9,694 nucleotides of DNA. Source: Chloroflexota bacterium (GTDB taxonomy: Bacteria; Chloroflexota; Anaerolineae; B4-G1). The DNA lies in the NCBI GenBank assembly GCA_011046405.1, contig DSAR01000348.1:1-9694 (forward strand), given 5' to 3'. Below, in pieces: positions 1 to 6,358 of this stretch. Under the pieces are notes generated by a model. It made no database searches, had not been told where the DNA came from, and saw nothing but the letters and a program-made list of their open reading frames with translations. The translations under genes and the position numbers were made by a program. How positions within the stretch are numbered: the first letter of the stretch is position 1; each line of letters starts with the position of its first letter.

Positions 1-1529
1 GTTCCGACATCTCCGGGCACGAGGCCAAGGCGCCGGCGCTCGATGCCGATAACCGTGGCTGGTCGCACCTGGCGCAGCGTATCGCCACCGCCGTCTTCTT
101 CCACTCCTTCAGCGCCGAAGACGGGGGCAAGGAGCACCCGTTCGAGAAAGGGGTCAGTCTGCCCTACGTCAAGCTGGCAACCATGCGAAGCGACGCCATC
201 CCGGCCCTGGTCACCGACGTGTTGCAGAAGTTGAGCAACGAACTATGGTATCTCAATACGCGGGGCGACGTCTACTTTTTCTCCCGCATCCCCAACCTCA
301 ACCGCATGATCCTGGACAAGAAGGAACTGTTCAACGAAACCTACGAGGACGAGATGCGGCGCATCATCCAGGCGGAAATCGGGCGCAAGTTCTCCGCCTA
401 CCTGTGGCCCTCGTTGGAGAGCGGCGGCAATGCCATTCCCGACCACCGCGATCTGAAGCTGGTCGTTCTGCGCCCCGACGACGCCGGGAGCCAGATTCCC
501 CAGTGGATCGAGCGTCATGGGGAGGGGTTCCGCGAGTACAAGAACACCCTCTTCTTTGCCCTGGCAGACGTTGGCGCTTTCGCCAAGTTGCGGGAGGACG
601 TCAAGACCACGCTGGCGCTCCAGGAGATCAAGGCCGGGATCGATTCCGGTGAGACGCCGCAGTTGGAGACACGGCGGGACGAAATCCAGCGCCGCTTGCA
701 AAGCATTCGGCGTGATTTTTCCTACAACGTGCGGCGCATGTATCACACCCTGCAGATCGGCGAGCGGCGGGTCGACCTGGGGCAACCGGTGACCGGCAAC
801 GAGTCGTTGAGCAACTGGTACTGGCGCGAACTGACGTCGATGGACGTGGGGGAGATCGTGACCCAAATCGGCCACCGGGCGCTGACGGCCAAGTTCCTGG
901 CGCAAAACGAGCACGTGGCCGTCTCTGTCGTGCTGGACCAATTCTACAAGAACCCGGAACTGCCAGCCCCGGCCGAGCCGGGTGTGGTGGCGCGAGCGAT
1001 CCAGTTGGGCGTCGAGAGTGGCGCATTCGGCCTGGCGGAATTGCGTGACGGCGAGATCGACCCGGAGACGCTCAAGTACCAGGAGACCATCCCGTTGGAT
1101 GCACTCACCTTCGAGCCGGGCGTGGTGCTGGTGGCGAAAGCGGTGTGTGGGGCATTGCGTGCCCAGATGGCGCCCGAGATGGCGCTGGACGAGCCCTCAC
1201 CGCCATCAACCCGTGCAGACGTCGAGGTCCCTGAGGCAGAGACCGGTGTCGCGATCACCAGGCCGGCGGTTGAGCCGTCCACCGGGGAGCGGTACCGGCG
1301 GGTGCGGCTGGTCATCGCTGGCGTACCGGCGGGCAAGATCGCCGACGTGAACCGGGGTATCCTGATGCCCATCAACCGCGCCGTGGGCGATTTCGAGTTC
1401 ACCATTGAGATTGAGATCGAGATCGACGTCACCAGCGAGGAGGGCCTGTCGAAGGCGGTCCTGGAGCACACGATCAAGGAGACGGTGCGGCAGATTGGGG
1501 CGCGGGTGGTGGATGAGCAGTTGGAGTAG
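1..1529 (+). CDS. DUF499-family protein, C-terminal part (5' end outside window)
   Basis: The frame is open from base 3 to the TAG at 1527-1529, giving 508 residues. The first ATG in frame (183) is internal, because protein-like sequence (SDISGHEAKAP, then WSHLAQRIATAVFFHSFS) precedes it, so the gene begins left of the window. The block around 270-330, containing VYFFSRIPNLNRMILDKKELF-like sequence, is what I recognise as typical of DUF499 proteins. These are large AAA-type ATPases of roughly a thousand residues; Walker motifs would lie in the missing N-terminal half. The C-terminus (about 1290-1526) has the alternating IEIEIEID strand (hexamer-like DNA repeat 1404-1427) and a helix ending in KETVRQIGARVVDEQLE. 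Homologues sit beside DUF1156 methyltransferases, DUF3780 proteins and helicases in clusters regarded as anti-phage, so a defence ATPase role is the best guess. The partners are not visible here. Family recognition is from memory of the motif, not a search. Confidence 0.75.
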   Translation, partial: SDISGHEAKAPALDADNRGWSHLAQRIATAVFFHSFSAEDGGKEHPFEKGVSLPYVKLATMRSDAIPALVTDVLQKLSNELWYLNTRGDVYFFSRIPNLNRMILDKKELFNETYEDEMRRIIQAEIGRKFSAYLWPSLESGGNAIPDHRDLKLVVLRPDDAGSQIPQWIERHGEGFREYKNTLFFALADVGAFAKLREDVKTTLALQEIKAGIDSGETPQLETRRDEIQRRLQSIRRDFSYNVRRMYHTLQIGERRVDLGQPVTGNESLSNWYWRELTSMDVGEIVTQIGHRALTAKFLAQNEHVAVSVVLDQFYKNPELPAPAEPGVVARAIQLGVESGAFGLAELRDGEIDPETLKYQETIPLDALTFEPGVVLVAKAVCGALRAQMAPEMALDEPSPPSTRADVEVPEAETGVAITRPAVEPSTGERYRRVRLVIAGVPAGKIADVNRGILMPINRAVGDFEFTIEIEIEIDVTSEEGLSKAVLEHTIKETVRQIGARVVDEQLE

Positions 1530-1535
1530 GGGAGG
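1530..1535 (+). promoter_or_regulatory. Ribosome binding site of the kinase remnant
   Basis: GGGAGG lies directly after the upstream TAG stop and 5 nt before the ATG at 1541. It fixes the start of the kinase fragment. The 11-nt gap between the genes implies they were once cotranscribed. Confidence 0.75.
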
Positions 1536-1540
1536 TAGAT

Positions 1541-2487
1541 ATGACCCAGCTCTCACGCATCGGTAAATACGAGATCCTCGACGAACTTGGCCGCGGCGGT
1601 TTCACCGTGGTCTACCAGGCCCGCGACCCCTCCCTCGACCGGATGGTCGCGCTGAAGGTACTGCACACGCACGTCGCGGGGAACCAGGTGTTCGTCCAGC
1701 GCTTCAAGCGAGAGGCTCGCACCGCTTCGGTTTGACCATCCCCACATCGTCACCATCTACGAGGTGGGCGAGGAGGCCGGGCAGCACTACATCGCGATGA
1801 ACTGCTTGCCCGGTCGCGGGCTGGATCAGCGGTTGGCGGAGGCCGGCGGGCCGCTGCCGCATGTGCCCCGGCAAGGCTCCCTTCGACGACGTCTCGCCCC
1901 TGGTCGTGTTGCGGTTGCACGCCGACAAGGCTCCGACGCCGCCTCAAAAACTGAACCCCGACCTGCCTCCTCAGGTGGCGCAAGTGCTGCTCAAGGCCCT
2001 GGCAAAGGACCCCGAGGAGCGGTACCAGAGCGCGGGGGAGTTTGCGGGCGCGCTGCGCGAGGGGTTGGCGGCGGCGGAACAGACGGCGCAACTGCGTGAG
2101 CAGATGCGCCGACGGAAGACGCGAGTTCCCTTATGGGCATACTTCGTGGTTGGGGTGACGGTGGTGGGGCTGGTGATTGGTCTTTTGTGGTTGGTTTTCA
2201 CGAGACCGGTACAGCGTACGCGTGTTCGCGACACTGACGGAATGCGGATGGTATATGTGCGGGGTGGAATATTCGAGATGGGGAGCACTGAAGATCAAGT
2301 GGATGGTGCATTGCTGTCGTGCAGCGATTACATAACTAGATGTGAGCGATTCTGGTTCGACGATGAATTGCCGAGGCACGACGTGGAACTGGATGATTTC
2401 TGGCTGGATAAAACCGAAGTCACCAATGCCCAGTTTGCAGATTTTCTGAATGATCAGGGAAATCAGACCGAGGGAGATGTGACATGG
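1541..2487 (+). pseudogene. Broken Hanks-type Ser/Thr kinase fused to FGE-sulfatase domain
   Basis: Three frames must be joined to read one protein. 1541-1735 gives the kinase N-lobe: glycine-rich loop GRGGFTVVY and VALKVL with the ATP-binding lysine. It stops at 1733-1735. From 1731 a second frame continues FDHPHIVTIYEVGEEAGQHYIAMN; restoring two bases near 1727-1730 would give TASRFDHPHIV, so a 2-nt loss is the likely cause. At about 1855-1861 the sequence jumps to a third frame, MCPGKAPFDDVSP, the end of the C-lobe. Everything between is gone: no HRD catalytic loop, no DFG, no APE. Then come a juxtamembrane stretch, one membrane helix (about 2128-2205) and an FGE-sulfatase (SUMF1/EgtB-type) domain with GGIFEMGSTEDQVD and DKTEVTNAQFADFLNDQGNQ. 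That domain stops being recognisable after GDVTW (2473-2487). Kinase-FGE fusions are common in Chloroflexota. This copy cannot be an active kinase. Confidence 0.85.
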
Positions 2488-2927
2488 CGGTCAGGTTGTC
2501 GAATTCGTCCCAGGCCAGGAGCAAGCCGTTTCTTGAGAGGGATGTGGGGCCATCGGGCTGTGCCGGGTCAAGTAGGGACACATCAGTGGGGGTGGCTTGG
2601 GTCAATACCAAGGCGTGAAACCCACCAAAGTCAGCCCAGGGGAGGAGATCGGCGCGTACAAATAGGATGGGAAACAAACCACTTTCCAAGCGGGATTGCA
2701 ATTCTTCTAGTGTGGATGACCCAAAGTGCACTTGGTAGCCCAATTGCGTCAAACGCATGACCCGACTGGCTGGTGTGCCAAAAGTCATAGCTCCCCAGGA
2801 CAGTGGCTAAATAAGCCTCGGGGTATGCATCACCCAGCGCGAGCAAGACCATTCGAACACAGGCGGGCAAACACGCTCCCGGCTTACTTTGTCTGTAGTG
2901 TTGCACCGGTGTAGAGTCTTTGGGCAT
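2420..2927 (-). pseudogene. C39-like cysteine peptidase, frameshifted and truncated or fused at its 3' end
   Basis: The minus strand from ATG 2927 reads MPKDSTPVQHYRQ, then GACLPACVRMVLLALGDAY, to SYDF. It must then shift by one base at the A4 run 2780-2783 (TTTT on this strand) to continue as GTPASRVMRLTQLGYQVHFG, FPILFVRADLLPWADFGGFHALVLT and SLLDPAQPDGP, ending near DEFDNLTA (about 2488). The first Cys of CLPAC, the His of GGFHALVL and the Asp of LLDP fit the Cys-His-Asp triad of papain-like/C39 peptidases. Each reading frame matches its own half of one family, so this is a single gene with one extra base rather than two genes. About 23 further residues (2420-2487) are read antisense to the FGE remnant and look like fusion sequence. 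No strong SD: an AGGA lies 14 nt before the ATG. It could be a sequencing error in a live gene. Substrate unknown. Confidence 0.65.
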
Positions 2928-3003
2928 GAAGGATGATCTTTTCCTGAGCCCTGGAGTCTGAGAGTAGCTCGCCTGTGTAAGCGTCAATGTCTAACGTGTG
3001 CAC
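2884..3003 (-). pseudogene. C-terminal remnant of a small unidentified gene upstream of the C39-like gene
   Basis: A minus-strand frame from GTG 3003 to TAA 2886-2884 encodes 39 residues: HTLDIDAYTGELLSD, then SRAQEKIILHAQRLYTG, ending LQTK. The composition (acidic, helical, no low complexity) looks like real protein, and it overlaps the first 44 nt of the C39-like gene in a different frame, as translationally coupled small operons do. Upstream in the same frame there is a TAG at 3009-3007, so the N-terminal part is missing or the gene is really this short. I do not recognise the family. A small partner or inhibitor of the peptidase is conceivable from the coupling alone. It was found by reading the strand by eye and needs homologues for support. 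Confidence 0.4.
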
Positions 3004-3130
3004 TACCTAGATTTGCGATGAAGGATTAACCTTGTGCATCTATGTCCCGAAAAATGCGGTTTTTGTTCATGTACTTCCCGCCTCAGCGGGACTTAAGAAA
3101 CACCCTGATTCCAGAAGGAAGACGTTCTCA
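3004..3130. other. Intergenic gap before the glycosyltransferase operon
   Basis: This is noticeably AT-richer than the genes to the right. I see no convincing sigma-70 promoter pair, although the promoter of the operon must lie here or further left. A small perfect hairpin, CCCGC-CTCA-GCGGG, occupies 3077-3090, with an ACTT flanking it on both sides. It has no following T-run, so it is not a clear terminator. Confidence 0.4.
3114..3120 (+). promoter_or_regulatory. Ribosome binding site deciding the start at 3131
   Basis: GAAGGAA lies about 10 nt before the ATG at 3131. The alternative upstream ATG at 3032 has no SD and would add 33 residues of unlikely composition before the first membrane helix. 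Confidence 0.65.
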
Positions 3131-6100
3131 ATGGATCGCTTGAAGCGCTTGCCAATCGCGACGACGACGCTGATCCTGGTGGCCCTCCTCGCCGCCGCGC
3201 CGCTGTGGGGGCCTGGCATGGTCAACACCCGGGGCGGCGGAGATAGCCCCTTCCTGCTCCAACGCACGCACCAGATGGCGGTCAACCTGCGGGCCGGCGT
3301 CTTCCCCGCGCGCTGGATGCCCGACGCGGCCTATGGGTTGGGATATCCGTTCTTCAACTACTACGCCGCGCTGCCCTATTACCTGGCGGGGGCGCTCGTC
3401 CTGATCGGATGGGACATCCTGACCGCTATCAAACTGGTGCAGACGCTGGGCTTCGTCGCGGCGGCCCTGGCGATGTACGGCTGGACGCGCCGCTTCACCG
3501 GCCGGCACTGGTGCGCGTGGCTGGCGGCGCTCGCTTACACCTTTGCGCCCTTTCATCTGGTCAACGTCTACGTGCGAGGGGATTCGCTCTCCGAGTTCTA
3601 CGCCTTCGTCTTCTACCCGCTCATCCTGTGGTCCCTCGACCGGGTATCCACGGCCGCACGGGATGCTCGGCCGGCGGGCCCGCGAGTGATCGCCGCAGCT
3701 TTGACCTACGCGGGTCTCATCCTCACCCACAACCTGTCGGCGGCCATGTTCTCGCCGTTCGCGTTGTTGTACCTGTTGGCGCTGGCCTGGCAAGCGGATC
3801 AGAAGAAACGACAAGTTGTGGGGCGGGGGATGCTGGCGTTGGGACTGGGGATTTTGCTCTCGGCCTGGTTCTGGCTCCCGGCGGTGGCGGAGTTGGACGC
3901 GGTGCAGTTGGGTCCCTCGACGCAGGATTACTTCCACTACAGTCGCCACTTCCGGGCCGCCGACCTGCTCCAGTGGTGCGCCTTTTTCGATTACGGCATC
4001 TCGCCCGGTGGCAGCACGCCCTTCGCAATGGGGTTGGCGCAAGCGGCGCTGGCGGCCCTGGGCGGCGTCCTCCTGCTCGTCGACCTGCTCCGCCGCCGGA
4101 TAGCGGTAAGGGCCCACTGGGCTTTCGTTCTGCTGGGGCTTCTGATTTCCACGTTGATGATCACGCCGCTCTCCGAATTCCTGTGGGATCATCTGCCGGT
4201 GCTGCCGGTGGTGCAGTTCCCGTGGCGCTTTCTCTCGATCCAGGCGCTCTTTGCGGCGGTGGCGACGTCATACGTCTTACGTCCTACGTCCGAAGTCGCA
4301 CGTCCTACGTCCGAGGTCTTGCGCCCGGTGTGCGTTGTCCTGGCTGCGGCGCTTTTGGCTGCGGCGGTGTTGGTCTCGCTGCGCCCCGACCGGCTGCCCA
4401 TCGGGCCAGTGGACGTGACGGTGGAACGGCTACAACTTTACGAGTTGTTCGCGGGCAACATCGGCACGACGATTCGCTACGAATGGCTGCCCCAGACGGT
4501 CGACCCGCGCCCCTACACCTCTGATGCGTTGATCGAGCCGGACGCGCCCGACCGGGCCATAGCGCTGGATGGCGCGACGTTGGAGGCGACGCTGGTTGAA
4601 CGGGGACCGATCCGACAAACGTGGGTCGTCAGGGGAGATGGGGGCGACATCGCGTTCCCGCTCCATTTTTGGCCGGGCTGGCAGGCCCGGGTGAACGGAG
4701 AGCACACACCCGTCTGGGCCGTGGAAGGTTCCGGATACCTGGCGCTGGCGCTCCCGCCGGGCGAGCACACGGTGACGCTCAAACTGGCCCGCACGCCGGT
4801 GCGGTGGGCGGCGGAACTCGTCTCGCTGTCGACGCTGCTGGGACTGGCGACCTTCATCGTCCTACGAAAACGAAGGCAGGCGGAAATAGACAGCACGGAA
4901 GACAGAAGACGTTCACGCTCAACAGCGCCGCGCCATATCTCCTGTACCGCCCTTCTCATCCTCTGTCTCCTGACGCCCGCCCTGCGGGGGAAGGCGCCTG
5001 ATGAGACCGCCAGCGACCTGACGATGGATTTCATCCAGATGCCCTACCTGCACCACAACCCGGAGGGGGTGGATTTCGAGGGTCGGGTGAGGCTGACCCG
5101 TTACGCGTTAGCCGCGCCCGCTGCGGTAGATCACCTCGCGCCGGGCGACCGGCTGGCGATCTCGCTCGATTGCTCGTACACGGGCGGCCCCTACACGGCG
5201 ACGGTGCGCCTGGTCTCTCCGGCGGCGGTGCGAAACGACGAAATCGGCGCGTTGGCGAAGACGAGCGCCCGGCTGGAGACCGCTTCACCATCTTCACCAT
5301 CAAAACTGGCGTTGCGCCTGCCAGACGTGCGCTTGCCAGACGACCTCGCGCGCGGCGTCTACCTGCTCCAACTCCGCCTGGCGGACGCCGGCGGCGCGTT
5401 ATCGGCCCGCACGCCGCAGGGGAGCGAATTGGGCGCAGTCTACTTGCAACCGGTCCGCGTCCCTCATGGCCCCACGCTTCCCGAAGAACTTTCGGCGCTG
5501 GCCCATTTCGGGCCGTCCATCCGGCTGCACGGAGCCCAGATCTCGCAGCCCGCCGACGGACGTCTGGACGTCGAGTTCACGTGGTCAGCGATCCACCCCA
5601 TCGCCGCCAACTACAGCCTCTCCCTGCGCCTCGTGAACGATGAGGGACGCGTCGTCAGGCAGAGCGATTTCGACCAGCTTGGGTACGGTTTCCTCCCCAC
5701 GAGCGCTTGGCGGCCGGGGGAGAAGATCGTCGATCGCTACACCCTCACGCCGCCCACGGAAGTGGATGCGCCCGCAGAAGTGGACGCGCCTGCCGAGGCG
5801 GGTGGGTATCACTTGCTCGTCATCCTGTACCTCCGGTCGACCGGCGCGTCGATCGGTCAAGCCCGGTTGGGGGATTTCTCGCTGCCACTGGCGACGCCGT
5901 TCGAGGCCCAACGCCCGCCCCGAAATTTCACGTTGCCCGCGCTCGAACATCCCCTGGCGGTGAATTTTGGCGATGAGATTCGCCTCACCGGTTACGAGAT
6001 CGAGCGGACGCGAGACGCGCTCCACCTGACCCTGTGGTGGCAGGCGTTGGCCCAACCGGCGGACGATTACACCGTCTTCGTCCACTGCTTCGATCCCGCG

Positions 6101-6355
6101 ACCGGGGCGCCGCTCGTCCAGCACGACATGCCGCCGCGCAACGGCGCGTATCCCACGTCCTGGTGGGTGGCGGGTGAGATGATCAGCGAGACGGTGACGC
6201 TTTCGCTGGCGGGCCTACCGGCGGGCGCGTACCGGTTGGCGCTCGGCCTCTACGACCGGTCGGTGACCCGCTTGCCGGCCTCCCAGGCAGAGACCGGCGA
6301 GCGCCTGCCCGACGAGCGCTTGATCCTCCCGCCGCCGGTCGTCGTCGAGGAGTAG
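3131..6355 (+). CDS. PTPS-related multi-pass membrane protein (putative GT-C-like glycosyltransferase) with beta-sandwich tail
   Basis: The protein has 1074 residues. After a first membrane helix (about residues 11-27) comes GGGDSPFLLQRTHQM with D38, then FPARWMPDAAYGLGYPFFNYY. This is the signature of the 6-pyruvoyl-tetrahydropterin-synthase-related membrane domain (PF10131), a group resembling GT-C glycosyltransferases despite its name. Roughly a dozen helices follow to about residue 430, then an extracytoplasmic stretch, a helix near 560-580 and a hydrophobic segment at about 603-617. The remainder is soluble, with three similar beta-sandwich modules at about 640-770, 790-906 and 942-1050; for example, the third begins FGDEIRLTGYEIER. 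A heptamer array is translated as RPTSEVARPTSEV, and an 18-bp duplication gives EVDAPAEVDAPA. TTCACCATC is duplicated at 5284-5301. It is first in a three-gene operon. A role in cell-surface glycan assembly is inferred; donor and acceptor are unknown. Confidence 0.8.
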   Translation: MDRLKRLPIATTTLILVALLAAAPLWGPGMVNTRGGGDSPFLLQRTHQMAVNLRAGVFPARWMPDAAYGLGYPFFNYYAALPYYLAGALVLIGWDILTAIKLVQTLGFVAAALAMYGWTRRFTGRHWCAWLAALAYTFAPFHLVNVYVRGDSLSEFYAFVFYPLILWSLDRVSTAARDARPAGPRVIAAALTYAGLILTHNLSAAMFSPFALLYLLALAWQADQKKRQVVGRGMLALGLGILLSAWFWLPAVAELDAVQLGPSTQDYFHYSRHFRAADLLQWCAFFDYGISPGGSTPFAMGLAQAALAALGGVLLLVDLLRRRIAVRAHWAFVLLGLLISTLMITPLSEFLWDHLPVLPVVQFPWRFLSIQALFAAVATSYVLRPTSEVARPTSEVLRPVCVVLAAALLAAAVLVSLRPDRLPIGPVDVTVERLQLYELFAGNIGTTIRYEWLPQTVDPRPYTSDALIEPDAPDRAIALDGATLEATLVERGPIRQTWVVRGDGGDIAFPLHFWPGWQARVNGEHTPVWAVEGSGYLALALPPGEHTVTLKLARTPVRWAAELVSLSTLLGLATFIVLRKRRQAEIDSTEDRRRSRSTAPRHISCTALLILCLLTPALRGKAPDETASDLTMDFIQMPYLHHNPEGVDFEGRVRLTRYALAAPAAVDHLAPGDRLAISLDCSYTGGPYTATVRLVSPAAVRNDEIGALAKTSARLETASPSSPSKLALRLPDVRLPDDLARGVYLLQLRLADAGGALSARTPQGSELGAVYLQPVRVPHGPTLPEELSALAHFGPSIRLHGAQISQPADGRLDVEFTWSAIHPIAANYSLSLRLVNDEGRVVRQSDFDQLGYGFLPTSAWRPGEKIVDRYTLTPPTEVDAPAEVDAPAEAGGYHLLVILYLRSTGASIGQARLGDFSLPLATPFEAQRPPRNFTLPALEHPLAVNFGDEIRLTGYEIERTRDALHLTLWWQALAQPADDYTVFVHCFDPATGAPLVQHDMPPRNGAYPTSWWVAGEMISETVTLSLAGLPAGAYRLALGLYDRSVTRLPASQAETGERLPDERLILPPPVVVEE
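4267..4322 (+). repeat. Heptanucleotide tandem array A (8 units, in frame)
   Basis: Eight consecutive 7-bp units, each beginning GTC (consensus GTCCTAC), fill 56 bp without a gap. The last six form two 21-bp super-units (4281-4301 and 4302-4322), which encode the duplicated seven residues RPTSEVA/RPTSEVL. It sits in the PTPS-related gene in a segment between predicted membrane helices. Confidence 0.85.
5759..5794 (+). repeat. 18-bp duplication encoding EVDAPA twice
   Basis: GAAGTGGATGCGCCCGCA is followed at once by a copy differing at two third-codon positions, and then by a partial third start (GAGGCG). It is a linker-like insertion within the second beta-sandwich module of the membrane protein. 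Confidence 0.75.
6347..6352 (+). promoter_or_regulatory. Ribosome binding site of the 811-aa glycosyltransferase
   Basis: GAGGAG is formed by the last two sense codons of the upstream gene and lies 6 nt before the ATG at 6359. This indicates translational coupling and supports that start, although the N-terminus is made of repeat DNA. Confidence 0.7.
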
Positions 6356-6358
6356 CGC

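Noticed and set aside
2761..2914. Small + strand frame opposite the C39-like gene
   Set aside because: The minus strand shows clear peptidase motifs here, and the + reading has no protein-like features.
3077..3090. Intrinsic terminator
   Set aside because: The 5-bp stem is weak and no T-run follows it on the + strand.
3032..3130. Longer start of the PTPS-related gene at 3032
   Set aside because: No Shine-Dalgarno sequence, and the added residues are unlike a membrane-protein start. The ATG at 3131 has GAAGGAA at good spacing.
3128..4192. Long antisense open frame (354 codons) opposite the PTPS-related gene
   Set aside because: It is Arg/Gln/Gly-rich with no recognisable motif and lies wholly opposite a well-supported membrane protein. 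This is a usual by-product of high GC.
4267..4322. CRISPR-like array
   Set aside because: Units are 7 bp with no spacers, so this is a microsatellite-type array.
3409..4524. Overlapping + frame (371 codons) in the same region
   Set aside because: Gly/Ala/Arg-rich composition, no domain, and it is an out-of-frame shadow of the real gene.
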